DNA from: Prorocentrum cordatum
Taxonomy: Eukaryota; Sar; Dinophyceae; Prorocentrales; Prorocentraceae
DNA: 64,000 nt
Direction of reading: 5' to 3'
NCBI GenBank assembly: GCA_963575745.1
Contig: CAUYUJ010018621.1
Span: 103,886 to 167,885, forward strand
In this document: positions 28,746 through 40,869 of the stretch, in pieces
Layout of the letters: each line of letters begins with the position of its first letter
Position numbering within the stretch: position 1 is the first letter of the stretch
Program-made: the position numbers and the translations under genes
Notes under the pieces: generated by a model
What the model was told of the DNA's origin: nothing
Seen by the model: only the letters and a program-made list of their open reading frames with translations
Database searches by the model: none

Positions 28746-31712
28746 CTGGAACGGTTCCGGGGTGAAAATTGGAACCTGAAACGGGTGATTTTCCATCTGG
28801 GCGCTCTCGGGAGCCTTGCGGGCGCATCTCGGGGATGGGGGGAAGTGCACCCGAGCTCCCAAAATGGTCATTATCCAAATGAAATCTCTTATTGAGGAGC
28901 TTGTTTTTCGCGGCTGGGCCCTCCCGCGCAGCGTCGGGAGGTCCCAGATGGATTTTCACCCCGGAACCGTTCCAGGGTGAAAATCCATCTGGAACCCTCT
29001 CCCGGCGCAAAACGGCTCTGTCGGGGATGGGAGGGGGTGTACCCGAGCTCCCAAAATGGCAGTTTTCTCACTGAACTTGTTTTTCGCGGCTGGGCTCTGC
29101 CGCGCAGCGTCGGGAGGTACCAGATGGATTTTCACCCCGGAACCGTTCCAGGGTGAAAATCCATCTGGAACTCTCTCCCAACGCAAAACGGCTTTGTCGG
29201 GGATGGGGGGGGTGCACCCGAGCTCCCAAAATGGCCATTTTCCAAAAGAAATCTCTTGTTGGGGAGCTTGCTTTTCGCGGCTGGGCCCTCCCGCGCAGCG
29301 TCGGGAGGTCCCAGATAGATTTTCAACCCGGAACCGTTGTTCCAGCATGAAAATCCATCTGGAACCCTCTCCCGACGCAAAACGGCTCTGTCGGGGATGG
29401 GGGGGGGCACCCGAGCTCCCAAAATGGCAGTTTTCTCACTGAAATCTCTTATTGGGGAGCTTGTTTTTCGCTGCTGGGCTCTGCCGCGCAGCGAGGGGAG
29501 GTCCCATATGGATTTTCACCGAACCCTTTCCCGACGCAAAGCGGCTCTGTCGGGGATGGGAGGGGGGTACCCGAGCTCCCAAAATGGCAATTTTCCAAAT
29601 GAAATCTCTTTTGGGGAGCTTGTTTTTCGCTGCTGGGCTCTGCCGCGCAGCGTCGGGGTGAAAATCCATCCGGAACCCGCTCCCGACGCAAAACGGCTCT
29701 GTCGGGGATGGGGGGGGGGTGCGCCCGAACTCCCAAAATGGCAATTTTCCAAATGAAATCTCTTACTGGGGAGCTTGTTTTTCGCGGCTGGGCACTCCCG
29801 CGCAGCATCGGGAGGTCCCAGATGGATTTTCACCCCGGAACCGTTCCAGGGTGAAAATCCATCTGGAACCCTCTCCCGACGCAAAACGGCTCTGTCGGGG
29901 ATGGGGGTGGGCGCCCGAGCTCCCAAAATGGCAATTTTCCAAATGAAATCTCTTTTGGGGGGGCTTGTTTTTCGCGGCTGGGCCCTCTCGCGCAGTGTCG
30001 GGAGGTCCCAGATGGATTTTCACCCCGGAACCGTTCCAGGGTGAAAATCTATCTGGATCTCTCTCCCGACGCAAAACAGCTCTGTCAGGGATGGGAGGGG
30101 GGCCGAGCTCCCCCAAAAAAATTTTCCAAATGAAATCTCTGATTGGGGAGCTTGTTTTTCGCGGCTGGGCCCTCCCGCGCAGCGTCGGGAGGTCCCAGAT
30201 GGATTTTCACCCCGGAACCGTTCCAGGGTGAAAATCCATCTGGAACCCTTTCCCAGCGCAAAAAAGCTCTGTCGGGGATGGGGGGGGTGTACGAGCTCCC
30301 AAAATGGCAATCTTCCGGATGAAATCTCGTATTTAGGAGCTTGTTTTTCGCGGCTGGGCACTCCCGCGCAGCGTCGGGAGGTCCCAGATGGAGTTTCACT
30401 CCGGAACTGTTCAAATCCATCTGGAACTCTCCCCCGACGCAAAACGGCTCTGCCGGGGATGGAGGAGGGGTGCGCCCGAGCTCCCAAAATGGCAGTTTTC
30501 TCACTGAAATCTCTTATTTGGGAGCTTGTTTTTCGCGGCTGGGCTCTGCCGCGCTCTGCCGCGCAGCGTCGGGAGGTCCCAGATGGATTTTCACCCCGGA
30601 ACCGTTCCAGGGTGAAAATCCATCTGGAACCCTCTCCCGGCGCAAAACGGCTCTGTCGGGGATGGGGGGGTGTACCCGAGCTCCCAAAGTGGCCGTTTTC
30701 CAAATGAAATCTCTGTTTGGGGAGCTTGTTTTTCGCGGCTGGGCCCTCCCGCGCAGCGTCGGGAGGTCCCAAATGGAGTTTCACCCCGGAACCATCTGGA
30801 ACCCTCTCCCGACGCAATACGGCTCTGTCGGGGATGGGGGGGGGGGTACCCGAGCTCGGGAGGTCCCAGATGGATTTTCACCCCGGAACCGTTCCAGGGT
30901 GAAAATCCATCTGGAACCCTCTCCCAACGCAAAACGGCTCTGTCGGGGATGGGGGGGGTGCACCCGAGCTCTCAAAATGGTCACTTTCCACATGAAATCT
31001 CTGATTGGGGAGCTTGTTTTTCGCTGCTGGGCTCTGCCGCGCAGTGTCGGGAGGTCCCAGATGGATTTTCACCCTGGAACTGTTCCAGGGTGAAAATCCA
31101 TCTGGAACCCTCTCCCGACGCAAAACAGCTCTGTCGGGGATGAGGGGGGGGGGTGTACCCGAGCTCAAAAAAATGACAATTTTCCAAATGAAATCTCTTA
31201 CTGGGGAGCTTGTTTTTCGCGGCTGGGCACTCCCGCGCAGCATCGGGAGGTCCCAGATGGATTTTCACCCCGGAACCGTTCCAGTGTGAAAATCCATCTG
31301 GAACCCTCTCCCGACGCAAAACGGCTCTGTCGGGGATGGGGGGGGTGTACCCGAGCTCCCCAAATTGCCATTTTCCAAATGACATATTTTACTGGGGAGC
31401 TTGTTTTTCGCTGCTGGGCTCTGCCGCGCAGCGTCGGGAGTTCACAGATGGATTTTCACCCCGGAACCGTTCCAGGGTGAAAATCCATCTGGAACCCTCT
31501 CCCAACGCAAAACGGCTCTGTCGGGGATGGGGGGGTGTACGAGCTCCCAAAATGGCAATTTTCCAGATGAAATCTCTTTTGGGGGGGCTTGTTTTTCGCG
31601 GCTGGGCCCTCCCGCGCAGCGTCGGGAGGTCCCAGATAGATTTTCAACCCGGAACTGTTGTTCCAGCATGAAAATCCATCTGGGACCCTCTCCCAACGCA
31701 AAACGGCTCTCT
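28746..31712. repeat. ~187-bp foldback satellite, array C (about 17 units)
   Basis: Same unit and orientation as arrays A and B. It is more rearranged: several units lack part of the foldback core (near 29520, 29660, 30410, 30795), and GTTCC is doubled at two places (29338, 31660). It ends at CAAAACGGCTCT, the same unit position at which array B ends, and runs into a 24-bp array. Confidence 0.92.
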
Positions 31713-32100
31713 TGGGGGCTTCTGTAAGGAGCCCAGTGAGGGCTTCTCTAAGGAACCCAGTGAGGGCTTCTGCAAGGAGCCCAGTGAGGGCTTCTCTAAG
31801 GAGCCCAGTGAGGAGCCCAGTGAGGGCTTCTGTAAGGAGCCCAGTGAGGGCTTCTGTAAGGAGCCCACTAAGGGCTTCTGCAAGGAGCACAATAAGAGCT
31901 TCTGTAAGGAGACCAATAAGGGCTTCTGTAAGGAGCCCAAGAATGGCTTCTGTAAGGAGCACCAAAAAGAGCTTCTGTAAGGAGCCCAATAAGGGCTTCT
32001 GTAAGGAGCTTAATGAAAGCTTCTGAAAGGAGCCCAATAAGGGCTTCTGTAAGGAGCCCAGGAAGGAGCTGAGAGAAGCCTTCTGGGAGGAGCTGAAAAT
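31713..32100. repeat. 24-bp repeat, array B, with tail
   Basis: About 15 units of the AAGGAGCCC..GGGCTTCTGT repeat, nearly the same order of variants as at 13922-14335 (including the doubled GAGCCCAGTGAGGAGCCCAG), then the tail GAGCTGAGAGAAGCCTTCTG. Here the tail returns to GGTCCAGATGGGTTTTCACC, a remnant of the 187-bp unit. Confidence 0.9.
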
Positions 32101-32530
32101 GGGTCCAGATGGGTTTTCACCCCGGAACGGTTCCAGGGTGATTCTGGAACCTGAAACGGTCAGCGTCAAGCTTCCAGAATCACCCCGGAACGGTTCCAGG
32201 TGATTCCGGAACCTGAAACGGTGGATTTGGGGGAAACGGGTCCTGCGGGAAACGAGCTCCGGATCCTGGGGCCTTCCCCCAGGACGAGATCTTCATCCTG
32301 CGTCGTTCTCCGACAGTCCAGCGGCCAGTGGAGGGCCCGAGAGCTTGAAAACACAAAAAAATCAGGAACCGTTTCCCCCATGACCCGCCTCCCCCACGGC
32401 GAGAGCCCCAGGGGGCCCGCCCCCTCCTAGGGAGGAGGGCGCGTGCGAATGGGGAGCTATGTGCCGCTCGTCCTCCTGCTGTTGAGGATATCTCTCCTTG
32501 CTCGGGTGTCTGCCAGTGCGCGGCCCTGCC
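32101..32530. other. Foldback remnant and spacer
   Basis: Two copies of CCCCGGAACGGTTCCAGGTGAT..GGAACCTGAAACGG at 32120-32225 are relics of the satellite core. The rest is unique. Confidence 0.5.
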
Positions 32531-32999
32531 CTGTTCCCGCCTCCTCCTTCTACTCCTCCATCCTTTTCCTCCTCCTCCTCCTCCTCCTCCTCCTCTTCTT
32601 CTGTTCGCAGTATTCACAACAGTATTACTAGTACCAGTATGAATATCAGCATTACCATCTGTATTATTAATCATATACGTATTGCCAATGCTATGTTGTA
32701 CTAGTACTTGCATTCGTAGTATCCACATGATTCGTAGTGCCAGGATTCGTACCATTAGTCGTATCGATATTATCCATATTCTTCGAATTCGCAGGATTCA
32801 ACGTATTACGATGATTCCTACGACTAGTTTTTTGTTATGCGTATCATTAACAATACCTATAATATGAATAGAACTAGACAAATCATATTATCAGTATTAT
32901 CATGTTGCGTCCTCGTCCTCGTTCTCCTCCTCCTTCTCCTCCTCATCTACTCTTTTCCCTTCTGAATAACTCCTCCCCGTCGCGCCTCGAGGCGGTCGA
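32531..32999. repeat. (CTC)n and degenerate ATTCGTA/GTATT-type simple repeat
   Basis: (CTC)n at 32560-32600 and 32920-32945. 32610-32900 is AT-rich for this window, with recurring ACCAGTATGAAT, CGTAGTATC and CATTAGTCGTA words. No gene. Confidence 0.75.
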
Positions 33000-33292
33000 A
33001 AAGGCGGGCGCCTGAGACTTCCTCTCCATAGATAGCCCTAAACCTTAGAAGCTGGCAACGGTTTCGCGGATGGAGGGCGAGTCGTTTTCAAACTGTAACT
33101 CTTGCCTCAACGCCGCGCACAGTCGCTTACAAGAATTATAAGACCTTCACGGACTGAGGGCGGGTGGTTTTCGAAATGTGTTTCTCGCCTTAGCGCCGCG
33201 GACATGCTGGCAAAATTGAAAAAGCTTCGCGGATCGAGGGCGGCTCGTTTTCAAAATGTGGCTCTTGCCTAGCGCCGCGCACGTTCGTGTTA
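33000..33292. repeat. Three ~85-bp tandem units
   Basis: TTCGCGGATxGAGGGCGxxTCGTTTTCAAA and TCTTGCCT(CA)AcGCCGCGCAC recur at about 33065, 33150 and 33230. Confidence 0.85.
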
Positions 33293-33296
33293 TATG

Positions 33297-33330
<34 letters not shown>

Positions 33331-33422
33331 AACATTGCGTGGGTGTCATGGATCCCCGTGGTCAACGTGCCAAGCATGGCGTCTGTAGAACCATCGCGCG
33401 CTTCGCGCGCGCTCGGGTTCTA
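33293..33422. repeat. (TA)n tract, conserved 50-bp block and GCGC hairpin, copy 1
   Basis: (TATATG)n at 33294-33330 is followed by TGCGTGGGTGTCATGGATCC..CGTGGTCAACGTGCCAAGCA (also at 55607-55655) and then a hairpin at 33386-33422: TAGAACC..GCGCGCTTCGCGCGC..GGGTTCTA. Confidence 0.78.
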
Positions 33423-34129
33423 GCCCAGGCCGTGGGGGCGCTTAAAGATCTTGGACAGCGCTATCAAGCACAGGCGCGTGACATAGTCGTGCCTCCTGAG
33501 CGCCTCTTGGGGCTTCTGGGGGGTGTCCGGGCTTCCTCAAGTGCCTGTTGGAGTGCTTCTTGGGGGGGCATCTTTCGGCTTATTGGGGTCTCTTGGGGAC
33601 ATCGTCGGGGTTCGCCAGGCAGTCGGAAAGTGATGTTCTGCAATCTGAAGTCGTCATTGGCCGTCTTGGCTGCGTGGAGGCCCGATTTGAGGCCGCCTGG
33701 GGCCACATTGAAGCAATCCGAAGCCTCCTGGCAGGCCTCCTGGAGACAGTTGTGATGCATCGAGTGCACTGTTGGGCTATCTTGGAGCCCTTTGTACGTA
33801 TCCTGGGTGCCTTTTGGGGCCTCTTGGGAAGCTTTTGGGGGCCTCGTCCGACCACTTGGGAACTCTTGGAGCCTTCTGTGGGCCTTCTAGGGCGGAAGGC
33901 TCTGCTGTTGGGTTCGCGTTCCACTTCTTGGGCCTCTCTTGGGGCCCTCTTGGGGCATTCTCGGGCCGTCTTGGGCGCCTCGGGCACCGTCTTGGGGCCC
34001 TCGTGGGCCGTCTTGGGGCCATTTTGGAGGCCTCTTCGGCTATCTTGGAGCCCTCTTGGGCCGTCTTGGAGCGTCCCGAAAGGCTGAAAACTCTAAAATC
34101 CATCAGGTTAAAAATATACGTGTATGTAT

Positions 34130-34167
<38 letters not shown>

Positions 34168-35870
34168 TAGAACCATCGCGCGCGCTTCGCGCGCGCTCAG
34201 GTTCTTTTTTGGGGGAATCGACTGCAGCGGACCACGCGGGTCCAGTCGGTCGGTCAAGGCCAGGTTCGAGCGCAGCTCTTCAATATCAACTCAACACATG
34301 CAACAACAAGCGACAAGTCAACAAGCAACAACAGGTTCTAGCCCAGGCCGGGGGGGCGCTGGAAGATCTTGGACAGCGCTATCAAACACAGGCGCGTGAC
34401 ATAGTCGTGCCTCCTGAGGGCCTCTTGGGAACCTCTTGGGTCTTCGTGGGAACATCTGAAAGGCTTCTGGGAGTTTGCCGTGCTTCCTCCATTGGCTGTT
34501 GGAGGCACCTCTTGGGTGCTTCTTGGGAGGGCGTCTTGGGGCTTCTTGGGGTCCCTTGGGGGTATCGTCGGGGTTCTCCGGGCAGTCGGAAGGTGATGTT
34601 CTGCAATATGAAGCCGTCATTGGCCGTCTTGGCTGCGTGGAGGCCCGAATTGAGGCCACCTGGGGCCGCACTGATGCAATCCCGAAGCCTCCCGGGTGCC
34701 TCCCGGGAGGCTTTTGGGGGCCTCGTCGGCCCGCTTGGGGACTCTTGAGGCCCCCTGTGGGCCTCGTAGGGCGGAAGGCTCTGCTGTTGGGTTCGCGTTC
34801 CCCTTCTTTGGGCCTCTCCTGGGCCCATCTTGGGGCCCTCTCGGGCCGTCTTGGGCGCCTCAGGCACCGTCTTGGGGCCCTCTTGGAGGCGGCTATCTTG
34901 GAGCGATCTTGGGGGCCTCTTGGGCCGTTTTTGAGCGTCGGGATGCCAAAAGGCAGATAACTCTAAAATCTATCAAACACCGATGGGAAAACACAATGAG
35001 TTGTGCCTCTACAGGCCTTCCTGGGAGGCCTCTTGGAACCCCTTCGGCCCTCTGGGGAGCTTCTTGAGGGCCTCTTGGGTCCTACTGGGGGCCTCTTGGG
35101 GCTTCCTGAAAGCCTCTCGGGGTGGAAGGCTCGGATTGTCGGTTCGTCTTACCCCTCTTGGGCCCCTCTTGGGGCAGTCTTGGTGCCCTCTCGGGCGCCC
35201 CAGGCACCCTCTTGGGGCCCTCGTTGGCTGTCTTGGGGCCCTGTTGGAGGCCTCTTGGGCTATCTTGGAAATGTCTTGGAGGCCTTTGGGGCCGTCTTGG
35301 AGCGTCGGGACGCCACCAAGCTGACACCTCGAAAATCAATCAAACACGTATGGCAAGACAACAATTTTTGCCTCTTGGGGCCTTGGAACCTCTTCGGCCC
35401 CCCGGTGCGCTTCTTGGGGTCTCTTGGAGCCTGTTGGAGGCTTCTCGGGGCCTCCTGAGAGCCTCTCGGGGTGGAAGGCTAGGATCTGCGGTTCGTATTA
35501 CCCCTCTTGGCTCCCTCTTGGGGCCGTCTTGGGGCCCTCGCGGGCCGACATGGGCGCCTCTGGCGCCGTCTTGGGGCCCTCTTGGGCTGTCTTGTGGCCG
35601 TCTTCGAGGCCTCTGGGGCTGTCTTGGAATGGACATTGGGGCCTCTTGGGCCGTGTGGAGCGTCGGGAATCTGAAAAGGCGAGAGCTCGAAAATCCTTCA
35701 AAACCCAACTGCGAAATAAACTGTTTGTGCCTCCTGGGGCTTCGTGGGAGGCATTTTGGAAGCCTCTTGGGGTGTCTTGGAGGCCTCTTAGGCAGTCAGG
35801 AGCAAATTCTGGAGTGATCTCGGGCCGTTATTGGTCGTTTTCGCGGTCTGGAAGCGCCATTTCTAGCGAT
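33423..35870. repeat. CTTGG superfamily satellite, family I (~360-900-bp units)
   Basis: Composed of CTTGGGGCC(C/G)TCTTGGG words ending in GCCGTCTTGGAGCGTCGGGA, a short A-rich segment, then GCCTCTTGGG. The block at 33418-34100 is repeated at 34336-34960 with shared long phrases (GATCTTGGACAGCGCTATCA, GTCGGAAGGTGATGTTCTGC). Units with GGGTGGAAGGCTCGGAT and CGGTTCGTCTTACCCCTCTT follow at 34990, 35350 and 35715. Open frames read Leu/Gly/Ser/Trp-rich peptides on one strand and Arg/Pro-rich on the other; none is a gene. Confidence 0.88.
34130..34205. repeat. (TA)n tract and GCGC hairpin, copy 2
   Basis: (TA)n at 34131-34166 directly abuts CTAGAACCATCGCGCGCGCT TCGCGCGCGCTCAGGTTCT (34167-34205), a near-perfect hairpin with AGAACC/GGTTCT ends. 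Confidence 0.8.
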
Positions 35871-36840
35871 CTGGGGTCGTCCCCGGACGATTTTAAAGAG
35901 CCCTCGGCGCCGCGGCAAGGCCCCCGAGGCCCCCAGTCCCAGGGCCCCGACCCGGGCCCCGCCTCATGCCCTCGGCAGGGCGTCCCTGGGCCGTCTCGGC
36001 GCCCTCCTGGGGGGAAGTTGAAGCGATATTTGGGTGTCTGGGACGGTCTTGGAGCATCGGGGCGCTGAACAGGAACCTCATAAACGTCACTTCTTTGGGC
36101 CCTTGGAGGAATGCTCTTGGAAACCACTTGGGCCGAGTTGGAAAGCCTTTCGGGCCATCTGGAGGCGTGTTCGAGCGATCTGCCCGCGTATCGAGCCCTC
36201 TTGGAGGCCTCTTGCGGCCCTTCTCGTGTGTGTTGAACTAGCTTGGGCCGTCTGGGGGCGGCCCTAGGCCGTCTCGGCACCCTCGTGGGAGCCTGTTAGG
36301 ACGATATGTGGGTATCCCTGACCGTCTTGGGGCGTCGGGAAGCGGAACAGGCAGAATCGCTAAAATGTGCCAGAAACCGTTGGAAAAGCAATGATTCTGG
36401 CTTCTTGGTGCCCTTTTTGGGGTATGCTCTTGGGGACCCCTTGGGCCGTGTTGGGAACTTTGGGCCATCTGGAGGCCACCTTCGGCTTGATCGAAAGATA
36501 TTTCTGCGACTATAAATATTTTGGCAGCCTCTTGAGGCCGTTTTCATACGTTTTGGGGCTGTCTTGGGCCGTCTGGGGGCGGCCCCGGGCCGTCCCAACG
36601 CCCTCGTGAGGGCATGTTTGCGCGATATTTAAATGTCCGGGACCGTCATGGAGCGTCCGGACGCTGAACAGGCAGAGTAATTGGAATCCATCACAAACTT
36701 CAGGACAATAAATGATGTGGGCTTCGGCCCTTGGAAGAGTGCTCTCGGAAACTCCTTGGGCCGTGTCGGAAGCCTTCTAGGCCATCTGGAGGCCATCTTA
36801 TCGAGTTCGAGCTAGATGTCTGCGTTTCGAGCCCTCTTTT
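35871..36840. repeat. CTTGG superfamily satellite, family II (~300-bp units), block 1
   Basis: Units carry GGCCGTCTGGGGGCGGCCCT, GGGTATCCCTGACCGTCTTG, GGGAAGCGGAACAGGCAGAA and TTGGCTTCTTGGTGCCC. Copies start near 35990, 36250 and 36560. No gene. Confidence 0.85.
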
Positions 36841-37390
36841 CTGGGGGGGGATTCAGCACGCCTGTAGCTTAAGACCAGCAGCTGCGAGGGCACCCACCTG
36901 ATTGGATGGCAGCATGCTTCGGCACGATCAACCACGTGAGACGACGTCGCAATTGTCGCGAGATACGTCTCGACGAAATCAACATATTCACGGGTATCGC
37001 GGTGTGCAGGCAAATGTGCTTTGACACGCTGTACAAAGCCTACACGTGCGCAACAAATGCCAATTCAATATGTTGGCAAATGACCCATGCGTCCAAGGAT
37101 GGAAAGAAAGACGCCCAACCGGGGAAGGATGACGCACTGGTGCGGGAACTGAGTAAACACAAACTAACAAACAAATCGGGATAAACTAAAGAAGAGCACG
37201 GGACGACTCGCAGGCCCACAATTCTGAGTTGGTACCTCGGGTACAAACTGCGAAGGCACCTAATTACCAGAATGGCTGGCAACATGCTTCGGCACGATCA
37301 GCCAAGTGAGACGACGTCGCATTTGTCGCGCGATGTCTTCTCACGGGAATAATCAATTGCAAATCGGTGTGCAAGCACATGTTCCTTCGG
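36841..37390. repeat. Non-satellite island with two diverged ~180-bp copies
   Basis: GGATGGCAGCATGCTTCGGC..ACGATCAACCACGTGAGACG (36903-36950) recurs as ATGGCTGGCAACATGCTTCGGCACGATCAGCCAAGTGAGACG (37271-37312); both are preceded by AGCTGCGA(GG)GCACC-like sequence and followed by GCAATTGTCGCGAGAT / GCATTTGTCGCGCGAT. The composition differs from the flanking CTTGG satellite, suggesting insertion. Confidence 0.7.
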
Positions 37391-38800
37391 TTTCGAGCCC
37401 TCTTGGGGGCCTCTTGCGGCCCTTTTCATCTGTGTCGGCGCTGCCTTGGGCCGTCTGGGGGCGTCTCAGCGCCCTCGCGGGGGGCAGTTGAAGCGATATT
37501 TGGGTGTGTGGGACCGTTTTGGATCGTCGGGGCGCTGAACAGGCAGAATTGCTGAAATCCATCATAAACCTCATGAGCGTCAATGATATTGGCTTCTTGG
37601 GGCCCTTGGAGGAATGCTCTTGGAGACCATTTGGGCCGAGTTGGAAGCCTTTTGGGCCATCTGGAGGCCATCTTGGGCGTGTTCGAACGATCTGCCCGCG
37701 TTTCGAGCCCTCTTGGAGGCCTCTTGCGGCCCTTTTCGTGCGTGTTCGGGCTGTCTTGGGCCGTTTTGGGGCGGCCCTAGGCCGTCCCGGCGCCCTCGTG
37801 GGAGCCTGTTGGGATGATACGTGGGTATCCCTGAGCGCCTTGGGGCGTCGGGAAGCGGAACAGGCAGAATCGCTAAAATGTGTCAGAAACCTGAAGACAA
37901 AAAAAAACAATGATTCTGGCTTCTTGGTGCCCTTTTTGGGGAATGCTCTTGGGGACCCCTTGGGCCGTGTTGGAAGCCTGCTGGGCCATCTGGAGGCAAT
38001 CTTGGGCGCGTTCGAGCTAGATGTCTGCGTGTCGAGCCCTCTTGGAGGCCTCTTGCGGCCCTTTTCATCTGTGTGGGGCTGTCTTGGGCCGTCTGGGGGT
38101 TTGGACGATATTTGGGTATCCCTGACAATCTTGGGGCCTCGGGAAGCAGAACAGGCAGAATCGCTAAAATGCACCAGAAACCTTTGGATGATCAGTGATT
38201 TTGGCTTCTTGGGGCCCTTTTGGGAGTGTTTTTGGAGACTCCTTCGAAGCCCCTTGGGGCCCCCTTGGGAGCCTCCTGGGGAAGAGGGCTCGAAAGGCCG
38301 GTCGGGTACCCCCTTTGGACCTCTTCTTGGGGCCGTCCTGGGGCCCTCTCGGGCCGTCTAGGGGGCCTCGTGGGCCGTGTTTGTGCCCTCTTGGGCTGTC
38401 TCGGAGCCCTCTTGGGACCCTCTCGGGCCGTCTTGGGGCGTTTTTGGGAACCTCTCGGACCGCCGTGGGCGCTGTGAAAATCTAAAGTGCGGATGCCCGA
38501 AAAATGCACGTTTTCCCAAGAGGGAGCGGGGCCATTTTTGCGTTTTGAAGCCCTCGTGGGATTTCTTTTGGAGGCCTGCTGGGCCGTCTTGGAAGTTTTC
38601 TGGGGCCGTCGTGCGACCATCTTCGGCGTCTTGGAGCGATCGGGGTCTCTGGGCCTCTGGAACCGTTCGGAGGCTTCCTGGGGCCCTCGGATGCCGTGTC
38701 GGGGCTGTCTTGGGCCGTGTCGGAGCGCCTCCAGAGGCCCTGGTCCTGCCATGCGCGCTCGGGGCGCGGGCCCCAAGCGCCCGGGCCTCGTGCGCGGGGA
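37391..38800. repeat. CTTGG superfamily satellite, family II, block 2
   Basis: Further ~300-bp units at about 37440, 37740 and 38050, then a more diverged stretch to 38800 with GGGCCGTCTTGGGGCG words. Confidence 0.85.
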
Positions 38801-38801
38801 T

Positions 38802-38861
38802 ATGTATATCTACACATGTGTATATACCATCGCTCGCGCTTCGCGCGCGCTTCGGTTCTAG
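38802..38861. repeat. (TA) tract and GCGC hairpin, copy 3
   Basis: ATATGTATATC..TGTATATA is followed by ACCATCGCTCGCGCTTCGCG..CTTCGGTTCTAG (38826-38861), the same hairpin as at 33386 and 34167. Confidence 0.78.
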
Positions 38862-39395
38862 TTGAGGTCACGGCCAAATCCTGTCAAAAGTCGTCTGAAT
38901 ACTGTCTGTTTCCGTATTATCATTTTGCTCATCTTCGCTCGTGTGTCGGTCCCTGTCTTTCCTCCTCCTGGCTTTCCGTTTTGGATTTCGTCCTGGTCAT
39001 CCGTATCTTCGCGTTTCTCATCATCCTCTTCGGCACGTCGGCCACTGGCGAAGATCGACGCAACACAAAACAATAACAATTGCGACCCGGGGCGTTGTTT
39101 CATAGCGGGTGGCCTCGGGAGGGAGGAAGAGGACGAGCAGGAGGAGAGCCAAGAGCCGGCAGCGAAGGAGAGACGACCGAGCGAGCGAGCGGGCGAAGGG
39201 GAAGGGGAGGAGAAACGGCGACGGGAGGAAGGGCGGGGCGGACACGCAGGGGCGAAGGTCCGATGGAGGAGAGGGGGAAGGAGGGAAGAGGGGAGAGAGG
39301 AGAGGAGGACGAGAGGAGGGAGGACGAGAGAGGAAGGAAGGAGGGAGAGGAAAAGGGGAACGATCGTGGGCGTCTTGATGTGGTCTTACGCGTCT
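38862..39395. other. Spacer and GGAAGG purine-rich tract
   Basis: 38862-39090 is mixed unique sequence. 39100-39375 is GGGAGGAAGAGG-type. No gene. Confidence 0.5.
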
Positions 39396-40560
39396 CGAGG
39401 CACGCTTGGACCGTCATGGGCGCGTCTTGGGGCAATTTTTGGAGCCTCTTGGGCTGTCTTGGTTGCTATTGGGCCGTCGTTGGGGCCTCTTGGGCCGTCT
39501 TGGGGCTCTCTTGGGAGCCTCTTGGACCAGCTTGGGACGGTCTTGGGGGCCTCTCGGGCCGTCTTGGAGCGTCGGGCCGACGAAAAATTGAGGACGCCAA
39601 AAACTTTTAAAAACCTGAAGGCAAGCAATGATTTTGGCTGTTTGGGTCCCTCTTGGGAATGCTCTTGGGGCTCTCTTGGGACGTCTTGGACGCAACTTGG
39701 GCCATCCGGGAACCATCTTGGGCGTCTTGGAGCGGTCTTAGGCGCGTCGAGGCACGCCTTGACCGTCTTCGATGCCTCTTGGGCCGTGTTTGCAAGCTCT
39801 TGGGCGGTCTTAGGCGCCTATTGGGTTGTTTTTAGGCCCTCTTGGGCCGTCATGGGGCGCTCTTGGGGGCCTCTTGGGCGATCTTGGGACGGTCTTGGGG
39901 ACTTCGTGGGCTGTCTTGGAGGGTCGGGACGACGAAAAAACACGAAAACCAAACACTTGCAAAAAACCCATGGAATTCAATTTCGGCCTCTTGCAGCCCT
40001 CTTGGGAATGCTCTTGGGGCTCTCTTGGGACGTCTTGGAGGCCTCTTGGGCCACCTGGGAACCATCTTGGGCGTCTTGGAGCGGTCTTAGGCGCGTCGTG
40101 GCACGCTTTGACTGTCTTCGACGCCTCTTGGGCCGTGTTTGCAAGCTCTTGGGCGGTCTTAGGCGCCTGTTGGGTTATTTTTAGGCCCTCTTGGACCGTC
40201 TTGGGGCGCTCTTGGGGGCCTCTTGGGCGATCTTGGGACGGTCTTGGGGACTTCGTGGGCTGTCTTGGAGGGTCGGGGCGACGAAAAAACAAGAAAACCA
40301 AAAACCTGCAAGAAACCAACGGAAATTAATGATTTCGGCCTCTTGCAGCCCTCTTGGGAATGCTCTTGGGGCTCTCTTGGGACATCTTGGAGGCCTCTTG
40401 GGCCGTCTGGGAGCCATCTTGGGCGTCTTGGATCGATCGTAAGCGTCTCGAGGCACGCTTAGACCGTCTTCGGCGCCTCTTGGGCCGGACAAGGGCGCTC
40501 CCGGAGGGCCGATCCCGCCATGGGGGGTTGCGGTCCCGGCCAGGGAGCCCCCGGCCCTGT
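39396..40560. repeat. CTTGG superfamily satellite, family III (~354-bp units)
   Basis: Units at about 39655, 40008 and 40362 share GGAATGCTCTTGGGGCTCTC, TTGGGACGTCTTGGA, CGTGTTTGCAAGCTCTTGGG and GGGGACTTCGTGGGCTGTCT. Each ends GAGGGTCGGGxCGACGAAAA and an A-rich link. Confidence 0.9.
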
Positions 40561-40566
40561 AGCCCG

Positions 40567-40860
40567 GTGTATATGTATAGTATCATATATATATATTATA
40601 TATATATATATTTATAATATATATATATATATATACATTATATATATATATATATATATATATAATACTACCAACAACATGCAACATGCATACCTGCATA
40701 CATGCATACATGCATACAACATACCTCATACATACATACATACATACATAAAACATACAACATACAACATACACGCCAGCAAGGACCATCATACATAATA
40801 CTGACAGCAGAAACATACATACATACAACAACATACTTACCATATTCCATTTTCTATTTT
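40567..40860. repeat. (TA)n and (ACAT)n microsatellites
   Basis: (TA)n at 40569-40665, then CATGCATAC and (ACAT)n to about 40845. Confidence 0.93.
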
Positions 40861-40869
40861 TGCAATACG

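Noticed and set aside
38862-39090. Start of a secreted protein gene (hydrophobic N-terminus)
   Set aside because: Runs directly into purine-rich repeat and CTTGG satellite; no leader, intron or recognisable domain.
33423-40560. Leu/Gly/Trp-rich membrane proteins or antisense Arg/Pro-rich proteins of up to 440 codons
   Set aside because: They track the CTTGG word repeat and change with its period; codon and residue patterns are those of the repeat.
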